Positions 18,622 to 27,824 are shown, counted from the first letter of the stretch. The stretch is 64,000 nt of DNA from Hyphomicrobiales bacterium (GCA_900470095.1 UBZM01000023.1:1-64000), one strand, 5' to 3'. Numbers and translations: made by a program. The notes: generated from the letters alone by a model not told the origin.

Positions 18622-19011
18622 ATGATCACGAGGATTTCCGTGACGGGTTCTATTTCGGCCGTTCTGGTTCACGTCTCGGACGTGGTCGCGGGGCTCGCTT
18701 GGTATTGCAGCGCATTCCCCCGCGCCGTTCCTGCGACGAGTCAGCCTTCGGGATTTGCCTTTCTGCAGATAGGCGAGACGCAACTTGAAATCGTTCCGGC
18801 CGACACGAAGGTGCCCAGCGGCGCCGCCGGCTCGATCGTCTATTGGCGGGTGGAGGATTTCGAGCGATCGCTTGCCCATTTGCAGGCGGTCGGGGCGGTT
18901 CTCTACCGCGGGCCGCTCGCCATCGACGGTGATCTGTGGATGTGCCAGGTTCGCGATCCCTGGGGCAATTGCATCGGGATCAGAGGGCCTCGCGCCGGAA
19001 AGCCGGGCTGA
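18622..19011 (+). CDS. VOC/glyoxalase-fold protein
   Basis: 129 residues. Two beta-alpha-beta-beta-beta modules of the vicinal-oxygen-chelate fold can be followed: ISAVLVHVSDVVAGLAWY at the start, LQIGETQLEIVPAD, then YWRVEDFERSLAHLQAVGAV and QVRDPWGNCIGI at the end. Members include glyoxalase I, dioxygenases and antibiotic-resistance binding proteins. Metal ligands are not fully conserved here, so activity is uncertain. The frame is open upstream, but the ATG at 18622 starts the fold. It lies downstream of LysR and upstream of rpmI. Confidence 0.72.
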   Translation: MITRISVTGSISAVLVHVSDVVAGLAWYCSAFPRAVPATSQPSGFAFLQIGETQLEIVPADTKVPSGAAGSIVYWRVEDFERSLAHLQAVGAVLYRGPLAIDGDLWMCQVRDPWGNCIGIRGPRAGKPG

Positions 19012-19158
19012 TCTGGATAGTGAGGAGCTGGGCCCGCTCCGGTTCGCCATGCGGCCTTTTCGGCATGAGTGGCGCCTGCACTTGCCAGCCCCGGGCTTTT
19101 CTGTCATATGCGCGCCCTTCGATCGCCCGGCTGATAAGGGCTGCCGTGGCGGTCGTTC

Positions 19159-19177
19159 TTTGCTTCCAGCAAGCAAA
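19159..19177 (+). promoter_or_regulatory. Hairpin in the rpmI leader
   Basis: TTTGCTT pairs with AAGCAAA over 7 bases around a CCAGC loop, 46 bases before rpmI. It lies in the expected 5' leader of a ribosomal-protein operon, where L20 or L35 autoregulation could act. There is no T run after it, so it is not a normal terminator on the plus strand. Confidence 0.3.
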
Positions 19178-19223
19178 ATCGAAGCGGCGCATCTCGCGCG
19201 TCCGCGACCATTGAGGAGCTGAA

Positions 19224-19424
19224 ATGCCCAAGATCAAGACGAAGTCGAGCGCCAAAAAGCGCTTCAAGATCACCGGAACCGGCAAGGTGCTCTACGCCCA
19301 GGCCGGCAAGCGTCACGGCATGATCAAGCGGACCAACAAGCAGATCCGCAATCACCGCGGCACGGCAACCCTCTTCGAGGGCGATGCCGCCAACGTGAAA
19401 AAATACTTCCTGCCGAACGGCTGA
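19224..19424 (+). CDS. rpmI: 50S ribosomal protein L35
   Basis: 66 residues, the normal size of L35. It is highly basic, starting [20 protein letters not shown] and containing [17 protein letters not shown]. It is part of the large ribosomal subunit. The start is supported by GAGGAG 7 bases upstream. rplT follows 28 bp later in the same operon. infC, usually immediately upstream, is 5.3 kb away in this genome. Confidence 0.98.
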   Translation: MPKIKTKSSAKKRFKITGTGKVLYAQAGKRHGMIKRTNKQIRNHRGTATLFEGDAANVKKYFLPNG

Positions 19425-19452
19425 CGCCCTCTAACCTTTCCGGAGATCACAC

Positions 19453-19827
19453 ATGGCTCGCGTGAAACGGGGCGTAACGTCCCACGCCAAGCACAAGAAG
19501 ACACTCAAGGCTGCCAAGGGCTTCTATGGCCGCCGCAAGAATACGATCCGCGCTGCCAAGGCGGCCGTCGATCGTTCGATGCAATATGCCTATCGCGACC
19601 GTAAGAACCGGAAGCGCTCGTTCCGCGCGCTCTGGATCCAGCGTCTCAACGCTGCGGTGCGTGAGCATGACTTGACGTATTCGGTCTTCATTGGCGGTCT
19701 CGCCAAGGCCGGTATCGAGCTCGACCGCAAGACGCTGTCGGCGCTGGCCATCGACGACGCAGCCGCCTTTGCGGCCGTGGTCGAGACGGTGAAGGGTGCC
19801 CTCGGCGCGGAAGCCAAGGCCGCCTGA
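19453..19827 (+). CDS. rplT: 50S ribosomal protein L20
   Basis: 124 residues, slightly longer than the usual ~118. It starts [20 protein letters not shown], with the conserved [14 protein letters not shown] and [22 protein letters not shown]20 binds 23S rRNA early in assembly and in some bacteria represses its own operon. It is the second gene of the rpmI-rplT pair and is followed by a strong terminator. pheS/pheT, commonly the next genes, come only after four genes on the other strand. Confidence 0.98.
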   Translation: MARVKRGVTSHAKHKKTLKAAKGFYGRRKNTIRAAKAAVDRSMQYAYRDRKNRKRSFRALWIQRLNAAVREHDLTYSVFIGGLAKAGIELDRKTLSALAIDDAAAFAAVVETVKGALGAEAKAA

Positions 19828-19856
19828 GTTTCGCCTCAGCGAAGTGAATTGGAAGA

Positions 19857-19881
19857 GGCCGGCAGCGATGCCGGCCTTTTT
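19857..19881 (+). terminator. Rho-independent terminator of rpmI-rplT
   Basis: GGCCGGCA pairs perfectly with TGCCGGCC around a GCGA loop (a GNRA tetraloop) and is followed by five T bases. It ends a few bases before the convergent LOG gene, so it may also act in the other direction. Confidence 0.9.
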
Positions 19882-19886
19882 CGTTG

Positions 19887-20663
19887 TCAGGTCTGCATGC
19901 TGTCGTTGGCCGGAAGGATCCAGTTCTGGCCGGCACCTTCGACGACACGCTGGTAGGCCTCCTCCGGCGTGTCGGCGTAGCAGAACAGCGACAGATCTTC
20001 GGGCCGGATGAATTTTGCTGCCGCCATGGCATCGAGATTGAGCAGGTCACGCCAGAAGGCGCTGTCATAGAGCACGATCGGCACGGCCGGCATCTTTCCG
20101 GTCTGCTTCAGCGTCATGATCTCGAAGAGTTCGTCGAGCGTGCCGAATCCGCCGGGAAACACGACGAGCGCCGCGGCGCGCATGGCCAGGTGCATCTTCC
20201 GCATCGCGAAATAGTGGAAGCGGAAGGTCAGGTCCGGCGTCGACCACGGGTTCGGCTCCTGCTCGTGCGGCAGCGTGATGTTGAAGCCGATCGAGAGCGC
20301 ACCCGCTTCCGTCGCGCCGCGATTGGCAGCCTCCATGATGCCCGGCCCGCCGCCAGTGGCGATGACATGATGGCGCCCGCTCTCGCCGTCGATGAGCGCG
20401 CCGCCCCGCTCGGAGGCAATGCGGGCGAATTGCCGCGCCGCTTCGTACCAGCGGTCTCCTTCCCGGACGCGGGCCGAGCCGAAGACGACAACGGTCGAGA
20501 CGATGCCGCGCGCGCGCAAATGGTCCTCGGCCTTCTGGTACTCGAGCATGAAGCGCACGCCGCGTGTCGAATCGCCAAGGATGAAATCGGGGTCGAGCGC
20601 CGCCAGGCGATAGGAGGGGGAATTCTTCTGGGCCTGGCTGTCGGGCATGATGTCTGTCTCCAT
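19887..20663 (-). CDS. LOG-family protein (nucleotide-binding, PpnN-like)
   Basis: 258 residues. The Rossmann-like fold carries the two hallmark motifs of the LOG family: GGGPGIMEAANRGA and PGGFGTLDELFE. These bind the nucleotide and hold catalytic Arg and Glu. Family members cleave nucleoside 5'-monophosphates to base and ribose 5-phosphate; the extended N-terminus (ALDPDFILGDSTRGVRFMLEYQKAE) resembles the larger bacterial class. Old annotations as lysine decarboxylase are not supported. Start is uncertain: ATG at 20663 has AGGTGG upstream, ATG at 20648 has GGAG nine bases upstream. Confidence 0.85.
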   Translation of the reverse strand: METDIMPDSQAQKNSPSYRLAALDPDFILGDSTRGVRFMLEYQKAEDHLRARGIVSTVVVFGSARVREGDRWYEAARQFARIASERGGALIDGESGRHHVIATGGGPGIMEAANRGATEAGALSIGFNITLPHEQEPNPWSTPDLTFRFHYFAMRKMHLAMRAAALVVFPGGFGTLDELFEIMTLKQTGKMPAVPIVLYDSAFWRDLLNLDAMAAAKFIRPEDLSLFCYADTPEEAYQRVVEGAGQNWILPANDSMQT

Positions 20664-20761
20664 GATGCCACCTGCATAGCCGCATCGCAGCGGCGCTGTC
20701 GCCTGCATCGCTGGCAGGGCTGCTCCGCCAGGCGAGGGACTTGTTCGGGCCGGAGGCTTGT

Positions 20762-21358
20762 TCAGACCAGGTACTTGTTCAGGATCTCGGCCAGTCGTGG
20801 CGCGCCGACATTGGGCGGCAGCAGGGTCAGAAAGCGCCCTTGGCGGTCCATCAGATAGGTGAGGGAGCCGTGATCGACGGCGTACTCCGCTGCGCCATGA
20901 TGCGGCAGCGTGAGCTTGCGGCGATGCACCTTGTAGGCGTGGGCGATCGCGGCGATCTCCGATTCGCTGCCGGTTAGTCCGATCAGGCGCGGATGGAGGG
21001 CTGTGACATAGCTCGCCATGACGGGGGGCGTGTCATGGGCCGGATCGACCGTGACGAAGAGCGGCGCGAGCCGCTCGGCCCGCGGACCGATGGCGTCGAG
21101 CGCCTGCGCGATGATCGCAAGATCGATCGGGCAGGTATCGGTACAACGGGTGAAGCCGAAATAGACCAGCATGAATCGGCCGCGGAAGTCCGTGTCGCTC
21201 ACGCGCCTGCCGGTGTGATCGATGAGCGTGAACGGGCCACCGAACCGGGTGGCGAGCGGGTCGATCGGGCTGGCGCCAGGTGCGGGTGGCTGCTGCGAGA
21301 ACGCGCCCGCGGCTGGCAGGATGGCACCAAGGGCCAACAGCACCCGCCGCGAGATCAT
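20762..21358 (-). CDS. SCO1/SenC-family copper chaperone
   Basis: 198 residues. A signal peptide or membrane anchor (MISRRVLLALGAILPAAGAF) precedes a thioredoxin fold. The copper ligands are visible: Cys pair in FTRCTDTCPID (CxxxC) and the distal His in YAVDHGSLTY. SCO proteins deliver copper to the CuA site of cytochrome c oxidase or reduce its cysteines. Its ATG overlaps the stop of the preceding gene (ATGA), so it is translated with two other secreted CxxxC proteins. No oxidase genes lie in the window. Confidence 0.9.
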   Translation of the reverse strand: MISRRVLLALGAILPAAGAFSQQPPAPGASPIDPLATRFGGPFTLIDHTGRRVSDTDFRGRFMLVYFGFTRCTDTCPIDLAIIAQALDAIGPRAERLAPLFVTVDPAHDTPPVMASYVTALHPRLIGLTGSESEIAAIAHAYKVHRRKLTLPHHGAAEYAVDHGSLTYLMDRQGRFLTLLPPNVGAPRLAEILNKYLV

Positions 21359-21870
21359 TTCGGCCGAAGTCCCTTGATTCCGTAAGGGCCGTCTTCGGCG
21401 ATGATGTGGTTCGCTTCAGGATCGGCCCGCCACCACTCGGCGGCCTTGCCGTTGCGGGCCTCCCAGTCGGTCTTGAAGCGTTCGGCCGGAATCCAGGGTT
21501 GCGAGGGGCGTTCGCGGACCGCCTGCACGAAGAATACTGTCACTGCCGGGTTGGCGATCAGCAGGCCATCGGCCTCGATCTCGCGGCCGCAATAACCGAT
21601 CAGGTCCCTGACCGAGCCGGCAAAGTCGACGTTCGATTTGGCGACAAGCCGGAAGGTGCCGTCGGCCAGGACAAGGCCGAGCTGGCGCTTGCCGCTGCCG
21701 CAATCGGGCGTGCAACGGCCCTTGAGATGGCAGAGCGCATCGACGACCCGCCCCTTGAGGATTGTCGCAGTCTCGTACGGGATGTTCCAGGCTTCGGCCG
21801 CGCGCACGGTTGTCACGGGGATGCCGGCGAGAAGCGCGGCCACACCCAGCATGTGCCGCAGCATTCGCAT
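21355..21870 (-). CDS. Secreted Cys-rich protein of unknown function, SCO1 operon
   Basis: 171 residues. The signal peptide likely ends after VRA (TTVRA-AEAWN). The mature part has VVDALCHLKGRCTPDC, i.e. Cys-x6-Cys-x3-Cys, a beta-rich middle, a lone Cys in IGYCGREI, and a Trp-rich tail (WEARNGKAAEWWRADPEANH). The motif order, C...CxxxC then a strand-rich module ending in a DG turn, parallels the neighbouring 144-residue protein, so the two may be distant paralogues. The overlap with SCO1 suggests a role in copper or redox handling in the periplasm (inference). Confidence 0.7.
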   Translation of the reverse strand: MRMLRHMLGVAALLAGIPVTTVRAAEAWNIPYETATILKGRVVDALCHLKGRCTPDCGSGKRQLGLVLADGTFRLVAKSNVDFAGSVRDLIGYCGREIEADGLLIANPAVTVFFVQAVRERPSQPWIPAERFKTDWEARNGKAAEWWRADPEANHIIAEDGPYGIKGLRPK

Positions 21871-21873
21871 CGC

Positions 21874-22308
21874 TCAGTTCCCGAACGGCTGGATGCCGTG
21901 TTCTTCATGCGTCATGCTGATCACGCCCTTGTCGTCGGCGATCCTGTCGACGAGCAGGTACTTCACGCCGTCGCGCTCGAGCAGCTCGCCATCGACCGTG
22001 ACCTGGTGTGTGGCCATCCGCGCGATACGCGGATTGGCGGCGCTCTCATCGTCATCGCCGATCTTGAGAATGAGATAGAGATTGCCGGCCGGGTCGCGGA
22101 TGCTAACCGGAATGCCGCCAAGTGCACACCAGATTGCGCATTGGTGATGGGCTGTGCCCCTGGCGAACATCAGCCCGCTGATCGTGCACCAGGTATCGCT
22201 GATTTCCCCGGTGATCGTGACGCGCTGCCCGTCCTGTGCCCCTGCCGGGGCGGCGCTCAGCGTGACGATCAGGAATGCCCATGCGCGCCAGTGAGACAGG
22301 ATTGTCAT
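21874..22308 (-). CDS. Secreted CxxxC protein of unknown function, first gene of SCO1 operon
   Basis: 144 residues. A signal peptide (likely cut after AGA-QDGQ) is followed by ITGEISDTWCTISGL, then the metal-binding-looking segment GTAHHQCAIWCALGGIPVS, with two His before a CxxxC pair. The rest is predicted beta strands with DPAGNLYLILKIGDDD and VTVDGELLERDGVKYLLV. HHxC-x3-C next to SCO1 suggests copper binding, but I do not recognise a named family. Three bases separate its stop from the next start, so the three genes form a tight operon. Confidence 0.7.
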   Translation of the reverse strand: MTILSHWRAWAFLIVTLSAAPAGAQDGQRVTITGEISDTWCTISGLMFARGTAHHQCAIWCALGGIPVSIRDPAGNLYLILKIGDDDESAANPRIARMATHQVTVDGELLERDGVKYLLVDRIADDKGVISMTHEEHGIQPFGN

Positions 22309-22437
22309 GATGCTGCGCTCATTTCGGCCAAACAGGGGCTCTGCCGTCGCGCCTGCGATGCTTTGCCAGCACGATTGCCCCTAGCATCGCTCAAGATGAC
22401 ACCCTAGAAGATGCCTCGCAATCGGACCAGATCAGGC

Positions 22438-23520
22438 ATGAATGAGATCGATACCCTCAGCGATTCACTTCTTGGTGAGATCGCCGCTGCGCAGGACGAA
22501 GCCGCGCTCGAGCAGTTGCGCATCACTGCGCTCGGCAAGTCGGGCTCGGTGTCCGCGCTGCTGAAGACGCTGGGCGCGATGACGCCGGACGAGCGCAAGG
22601 AAAAGGGCCCGCTGATCAACGGCCTGCGCGACAAGGTTCAGGGCGCCATCACCGAGCGCAAGGAGGCGTTGGGGCAGGCTGCGCTCGACGCGCGCCTTGC
22701 TGCCGAGCGGATCGATGTCTCCCTGCCGGTGCGCGAGGGGCCGGAGGCGCGCGGGCGCATCCACCCGATCAGCCAGGTCATCGACGAGATCACCACGATC
22801 TTCGGCGACATGGGCTTTTCGATCGCGGAAGGTCCCGATGTCGAAACCGACGATCTCAACTTCACCAAGCTGAACTTCCCTGTCGGCCACCCGGCGCGGG
22901 AGATGCACGACACCTTCTTCTTCGCGCCTGACGCCAATGGCGAGCGCAAGCTACTGCGCACGCACACCTCTCCGGTGCAGGTGCGTACGATGATCTCGCA
23001 GGAGCCGCCGATCCGCGTCGTCTGCCCGGGCCGGACCTATCGTATGGATTCCGACCAGACCCATACGCCGATGTTCCATCAGGTCGAAGGTCTGGTGATC
23101 GACAAGAAGGCCAATTTTGGCCACATGAAATGGGTGCTCGAGGAGTTCTGCAAGGCCTTCTTCGAGGTCGACAGCGTCAAGATGCGCTTCCGCCCCTCAT
23201 TCTTCCCCTTCACCGAACCGTCGGCCGAAGTGGATATCCAGTGTTCGCGCAAGGGCGGCGAGATCCGCTTCGGCGAGGGCGATGACTGGCTGGAGATCCT
23301 CGGCTGCGGCATGGTGCACCCGAACGTGCTGCGCAATTGCGGCCTCGATCCCGATGTCTACCAGGGCTTCGCCTGGGGCATGGGCATCGACCGGATCGCC
23401 ATGCTGAAATACGGCATGCCGGACCTGCGCCCCTTTTTCGAGGCCGATATCCGCTGGCTCTCGCATTACGGCTTCCGCCCGCTCGACCTGCCGACCCTGA
23501 CCGGCGGTCTGACGTCGTGA
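22438..23520 (+). CDS. pheS: Phenylalanine-tRNA ligase alpha subunit
   Basis: 360 residues. The N-terminal coiled coil is followed by the class II catalytic core. Motif 2 region: [27 protein letters not shown]. The Phe pocket and motif 3 region are [12 protein letters not shown] and [20 protein letters not shown]. It charges tRNA-Phe as an alpha2-beta2 enzyme with PheT. The ATG at 22438 ([11 protein letters not shown]) matches the family N-terminus; an ATG at 22411 is open but less likely. pheT lies 1.6 kb downstream, separated by two genes. Confidence 0.96.
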   Translation: MNEIDTLSDSLLGEIAAAQDEAALEQLRITALGKSGSVSALLKTLGAMTPDERKEKGPLINGLRDKVQGAITERKEALGQAALDARLAAERIDVSLPVREGPEARGRIHPISQVIDEITTIFGDMGFSIAEGPDVETDDLNFTKLNFPVGHPAREMHDTFFFAPDANGERKLLRTHTSPVQVRTMISQEPPIRVVCPGRTYRMDSDQTHTPMFHQVEGLVIDKKANFGHMKWVLEEFCKAFFEVDSVKMRFRPSFFPFTEPSAEVDIQCSRKGGEIRFGEGDDWLEILGCGMVHPNVLRNCGLDPDVYQGFAWGMGIDRIAMLKYGMPDLRPFFEADIRWLSHYGFRPLDLPTLTGGLTS

Positions 23521-23548
23521 AGGAGCCGGTCGTGCAGGGGAGGGCGGG

Positions 23549-24736
23549 ATGACAGTCGCAGCAGGAGCAGGACTGTTCGCGGTGCTTGCCGTCGCGCTCA
23601 ACCTGCTGTGCCTCGCGATCGCCTATTTCCGCCTGCGCCACCGCGCTTTGGGCTCGGCCCTGCTCGACCAGTGCCCGCCCGTCACGATCGTGCGGCCGGT
23701 GCGCGGTCTCGAGACGTTCAGCCGCGAGACGTTGAGCTCGGGGCTGGTGCTCGACTACCCCCGCTACAGGACGATCTTCTGCGTTGCCGACGGCGACGAC
23801 CCTATCGTGCCGCTGATCGAGGATCTGATCCGGCGCTTCGGCGACGATCGCGTGCGGCTGATCGTCGGCGATGTCGCCGTCAGCGCCAATCCGAAGCTCA
23901 ATAACTGCGTCAAAGGCTGGGATGCGGCGGAAACCGACTGGGTCATTCTCGCCGATTCCAACGTGCTGATGCCGAAGGACTATATCCAGCGGATGCTGGC
24001 GGCGTGGCGGCCCACGACGGGGCTCGTCTGCTCGACACCGGCCGGTTCGCGCCCGCAGGGCTTTTCCGCCGAACTCGAATGCGCCTTCCTGAATACCTTC
24101 CAGGCGCGCTGGCAATATGCCGGCGAGGCGCTCGGCTTCGGCTTCGCGCAGGGCAAGTCGATGCTCTGGAACAAGCCCTTTCTCGACTCCAATGGCGGCA
24201 TTGCAGGGTTGGGGGCGGAGATCGCCGAAGATGCGGCGGCGACGAAGCTGGTGCGCCGGGCCGGCAAGCATGTCCATCTCGTCGGCCAGCCCTTCGAGCA
24301 GCCCTTGGGCAAGCGCAGCCTGCGCGACGTGGTGCAGCGCCAGTTCCGCTGGGCCAGGCTGCGCCGGGTGACGTTCCTGCCCTTCTTCGCACCGGAGATC
24401 CTGTCGGGACCGCTGCTGCCGGTGCTGGCGGCCGTTGTTGCCGCGCCGGCTTTTGGGTTGCCGGCCTGGGCTGCGCCATGTGCCGTATTGCTGCCCTGGT
24501 ATGCGGGCGAGATGCTTCTGGCCTATGGGGTCGGCTGGTACCTGTCGTGGCGGCTGCCTTTCGCCTTCCTGGTGCGCGATATCGCCTTCCCGGCGATCTG
24601 GGCCTATGCCTTCGTCGCGGGCGAGGTGACGTGGCGCGGCAACGCGATGAAAATCCGGATCGATGGCGAGGACCGGTTGAACGATGGTCAGTCCCAGCTG
24701 TCGCCGGTCGCGGCTCGGCGGGATGGGGCGGCGTGA
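23549..24736 (+). CDS. GT21-type glycosyltransferase (ceramide glucosyltransferase-like)
   Basis: 395 residues. An N-terminal membrane anchor precedes a GT-A domain with PPVTIVRPVRGLE, FCVADGDDP (D-x-D-type), ILADSNVLMP and the processive-type QFRWARLRR (Q/RxxRW) motif. Three or so C-terminal transmembrane helices follow. This layout is that of GT21 ceramide glucosyltransferases and their bacterial relatives (such as HpnI), which glycosylate membrane lipids. The acceptor, whether ceramide, diacylglycerol or hopanoid, is not evident. It lies between pheS and pheT, same direction, 28 bp after pheS. Confidence 0.82.
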   Translation: MTVAAGAGLFAVLAVALNLLCLAIAYFRLRHRALGSALLDQCPPVTIVRPVRGLETFSRETLSSGLVLDYPRYRTIFCVADGDDPIVPLIEDLIRRFGDDRVRLIVGDVAVSANPKLNNCVKGWDAAETDWVILADSNVLMPKDYIQRMLAAWRPTTGLVCSTPAGSRPQGFSAELECAFLNTFQARWQYAGEALGFGFAQGKSMLWNKPFLDSNGGIAGLGAEIAEDAAATKLVRRAGKHVHLVGQPFEQPLGKRSLRDVVQRQFRWARLRRVTFLPFFAPEILSGPLLPVLAAVVAAPAFGLPAWAAPCAVLLPWYAGEMLLAYGVGWYLSWRLPFAFLVRDIAFPAIWAYAFVAGEVTWRGNAMKIRIDGEDRLNDGQSQLSPVAARRDGAA

Positions 24737-24738
24737 CC

Positions 24739-25155
24739 ATGGGCACGACCACGATCCCCGAGCGCTACAGGGACTGCCCGAGCTTCTCCTTTGGCGACAG
24801 CCCGGAGCTGGCCTCCGAACTGGCCGCCCTCGTCGTCAGCGGCCGCAAGCGGGCGACGGTGAACACGCCGGATGATCCCGACTGCCCGGAGGTCGGCCAG
24901 ATCTGGATCGTACTCGACGGCGGCAAGCGGCCTGTCTGCGTCATCGAGACGCTCGAGCTGACGACGCGGCGGTTCGACGAGATCGATGCGGAATTCGCCT
25001 TCGAGGAAGGCGAGGACGACCGTACTCTGGCCTCATGGCGCCAAGCCCATGAAGCCTATTTCCGACGCCTCGGCGTCTTCAGTCCCGACATGACCTTGAT
25101 TTGCGAACGCTTCCGTCTGGTGGAAGTGCTCGCTCCGATGGACGCACACGCATGA
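24739..25155 (+). CDS. ASCH domain protein
   Basis: 138 residues with the ASCH beta-barrel signature: FGDSPELASELAALVVSGRKRATVN, a middle strand GQIWIVLDGGKRPVCVIETLEL, and EDDRTLASWRQAHEAYFRRLG. ASCH proteins are RNA-binding or amidohydrolase-like; some cleave N4-acetylcytidine. The ATG at 24739 is 2 bp after the GT21 stop (GTG at 24733 possible), and its own stop overlaps the pheT start by 4 bp (ATGA), so it is translationally coupled to pheT. Confidence 0.85.
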   Translation: MGTTTIPERYRDCPSFSFGDSPELASELAALVVSGRKRATVNTPDDPDCPEVGQIWIVLDGGKRPVCVIETLELTTRRFDEIDAEFAFEEGEDDRTLASWRQAHEAYFRRLGVFSPDMTLICERFRLVEVLAPMDAHA

Positions 25156-27575
25156 AATTCACGCTCTCCTGGCTCAAAGACCATCTCGACACCACCGATA
25201 CGGTCGACACCATCACCGAGACCCTGACCCGCGTCGGGCTCGAGGTCGAGGGCGTCGAGGACAGGGCGAAGGCGCTCCAGGCCTTCACCATCGCCTATGT
25301 GATCGAGGCCAAGCAGCACCCGAATGCCGACCGGCTGCGCGTCTGCCTGGTCGACACCGGCACCGGCGAGCCCGTGCAGGTCGTCTGCGGCGCCCCCAAT
25401 GCTCGCACCGGCATGAAGGGGGTGTTCTCGCCGCCTGGCAGCTACATTCCCGGCAAGGACATCACCCTCGGCAAGGGCGTCATTCGTGGGGTCGAGTCGA
25501 ACGGCATGCTGGTCTCCGAGGCCGAGCTCCAGCTCTCCGAGGATCATGACGGCATCATCGAGCTGCCGGAGGATGCTCCGGTCGGAATGCCCTACGCGAC
25601 CTATGCCAAGCTCGACGACGCCACGATCGAGATCGCGGTCACGCCGAACCGGGCCGACGCGCTCGGCGTCAGCGGTGTCGCGCGCGATCTTGCCGCCGCA
25701 GGTCTCGGCACGCTGAGGACACCGTCGATCCAGCCGGTGCGCGGCTCGTTCCCATGCCCGGTCAAGGTCGCGCTCGACTTCGCGCCGCAGGACAAGAAGC
25801 TCTGCCCGGCCTTCGCCTTGCGCCTGATCCGCGGCGTGAAGAACGGCCCGTCGCCGGAATGGTTGCAGGCCCGCCTGCGCGCCATCGGCTTGCGGCCGAT
25901 CAATACGCTCGTCGACATCACCAATTTCATGACCTTCGATCGCAACCGGCCCCTTCACGTCTTCGACGCGGCCAAGGTCAGGGGAGATCTCACGGTGCGC
26001 CGGGCCAAGGCGGGCGAGGAGATTCTCGCGCTCGACGGACGCACCTACAAGCTGAACGACGAACAGGTGGTGATCTGCGATGCGCATGGCGTCGAATCGC
26101 TCGCCGGCATCATGGGGGGCGAGGCTTCGGGCTGCGACGAGAACACGGTCGATGTCCTGGTCGAGAGCGCGCTCTGGGACCCGCTCAACATCGCCCGTTC
26201 GGGCCGGGCGCTCGGCATCAACTCCGATGCGCGCTATCGCTTCGAGCGCGGTGTCGATCCCGATTTCTGCCGGCCGGGCCTCGATCTCGCGACAGTGATG
26301 ATCATCGACCTCTGCGGCGGCGAAGCCTCCGAAATGGTCTTCGAGGGCGAGCTTCCGGAGTCGCGCCCCGCGATCGATTTCCCGTGGTCGGAAGTGAAGC
26401 GTCTGACGGGGCTCGACCTGCCGCAGGTCGAGATGAAGATCGCGCTGACCTCGCTCGGTTTCCATGTCTCGGGTGCGGGCGAGCGGGTGAAGGTCGCGGC
26501 GCCGTCCTGGCGTGGTGATGTCGAAGGCAAGGCCGATCTGGTCGAGGAGATCCTGCGTATTGCCGGGCTCGACCGCGTTGCCTCCACGCCGCTGCCGCGC
26601 ATCAAGGCAGAGGTGGTGAAGCCGGTTCTCACCGTGCTGCAGAAGCGCACCCGTGCCGCCAAACGCCTGCTTGCCAGCCGTGGTCTGGTCGAGGCCGTGA
26701 CCTGGTCCTTCATCTCGCATGAAGCGGCCACGCTCTTCGGTGGCGGTTCGCCCAAGCTGGTTCTGGCCAATCCGATCGCCGCCGATCTCTCCGATATGCG
26801 GCCCTCGCTGCTGCCGGGGCTGATCCGTTCGGCCCAGGCCAATGCGGCGCGCGGCTTTGGCGATGTCGCATTGTTCGAGGTCGGCCAGGTCTTCTTCAGC
26901 GATGAGCCCGAAGGCCAGGTGATCGCGGCCGCCGGCTTGCGCCGCGGCACGGCCCGGCTCGAGGGCGTCGGCCGTCATTGGGACGGTGCGGCCGAGCCCG
27001 TCGATGCCTTCGATGCCAAGGCCGACGTCATGGCCCTGCTCTCCGGTCTCGGAATCCCCGTCGGTGGCTTGCAGGTCGTGGCCGGCGGCCCAGCCTGGGC
27101 TCATCCGGGGCGGTCGGCGACATTGCAGTTCGGGCCGAAGGGCGTCATCGGCGCCTTCGGGGAAGTCCATCCCAAGATCCTCAAGGCTCTGGACGTGAAG
27201 GGGCCGCTCGTTGCCTTCGAGATCCATCTCGACGCTTTGCCTTTGCCGAAGGCCAGGCCGACCAAGGTCAAGCCGAAACTGAGCCTCTCCGGCTTTCAGC
27301 CGCTGACGCGCGATTTCGCCTTCATCGTCGATGCCAAGGTCGCTGCGGGTGACATGATGCGCACGGCGCAGAATGCGGAGCGCAGCCTGATCTCCGATGT
27401 CACGGTGTTCGATCTCTATGAGGGACCTGGCGTCGAGGCCGGCAAGAAATCCGTGGCGCTCGCCGTCACGCTCCAGCCTGCCGAGAAGACGCTGACCGAT
27501 GTCGAGATCGATGCGGTCGGCAGCAAGATCGTCACCGAGATGACCAAGCGCTACGGCGCGACCCTGCGGGGCTGA
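25152..27575 (+). CDS. pheT: Phenylalanine-tRNA ligase beta subunit
   Basis: 807 residues, the usual size. It has an N-terminal tRNA-binding OB domain (CLVDTGTGEPVQVVCGAPNAR), the B3/B4 editing domain (NRADALGVSGVARDLAA), the B5 domain (WRGDVEGKADLVEEILRIAGLD), a catalytic-like fold, and a C-terminal anticodon-binding FDX-ACB domain ending TKRYGATLRG. It forms the alpha2-beta2 enzyme with PheS and edits misacylated Tyr-tRNA. The ATG at 25152 (MKFTLSWLKDHL) fits the family start and overlaps the ASCH gene by 4 bp. Confidence 0.97.
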   Translation: MKFTLSWLKDHLDTTDTVDTITETLTRVGLEVEGVEDRAKALQAFTIAYVIEAKQHPNADRLRVCLVDTGTGEPVQVVCGAPNARTGMKGVFSPPGSYIPGKDITLGKGVIRGVESNGMLVSEAELQLSEDHDGIIELPEDAPVGMPYATYAKLDDATIEIAVTPNRADALGVSGVARDLAAAGLGTLRTPSIQPVRGSFPCPVKVALDFAPQDKKLCPAFALRLIRGVKNGPSPEWLQARLRAIGLRPINTLVDITNFMTFDRNRPLHVFDAAKVRGDLTVRRAKAGEEILALDGRTYKLNDEQVVICDAHGVESLAGIMGGEASGCDENTVDVLVESALWDPLNIARSGRALGINSDARYRFERGVDPDFCRPGLDLATVMIIDLCGGEASEMVFEGELPESRPAIDFPWSEVKRLTGLDLPQVEMKIALTSLGFHVSGAGERVKVAAPSWRGDVEGKADLVEEILRIAGLDRVASTPLPRIKAEVVKPVLTVLQKRTRAAKRLLASRGLVEAVTWSFISHEAATLFGGGSPKLVLANPIAADLSDMRPSLLPGLIRSAQANAARGFGDVALFEVGQVFFSDEPEGQVIAAAGLRRGTARLEGVGRHWDGAAEPVDAFDAKADVMALLSGLGIPVGGLQVVAGGPAWAHPGRSATLQFGPKGVIGAFGEVHPKILKALDVKGPLVAFEIHLDALPLPKARPTKVKPKLSLSGFQPLTRDFAFIVDAKVAAGDMMRTAQNAERSLISDVTVFDLYEGPGVEAGKKSVALAVTLQPAEKTLTDVEIDAVGSKIVTEMTKRYGATLRG

Positions 27576-27621
27576 TCCTCAAGGACGGGAGCACCGGTTC
27601 CTCGGAGCCGACATGCGGGAG

Positions 27622-27653
27622 GGCGGGAGCGACAATGGGCGCGCCCGCCTTTT
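27622..27653 (+). terminator. Putative terminator of the pheS-pheT operon
   Basis: GGCGGG pairs with CCCGCC across a 16-base loop that can itself pair in part, followed by TTTT. It lies about 45 bp after the pheT stop. Confidence 0.6.
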
Positions 27654-27824
27654 GCATATCTGGCAGGCCTGTCATCAGGCTGTCTCGGGGGAGGCCGTTG
27701 GGGCGCCTGCGGGTGGCGATGGGTCAGTGCCGCGTTATTGATCCAGATTGTGTAATAATCCGCCCGCGCAATCCGTGCACAATCGCGCTATCGGCTGCTG
27801 ATCGTTTCAATGCGCGCTGGCTGT

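Noticed and set aside
19887..20663. LOG protein as lysine decarboxylase
   Set aside because: GGGPGIMEAAN and PGGFGTLDE are nucleotide-hydrolase motifs; no PLP site is present.
25056..27227. 723-codon minus-strand frame opposite pheT
   Set aside because: It is the antisense shadow of pheT, low in family resemblance and rich in the residues expected from mirrored GC-rich codons.
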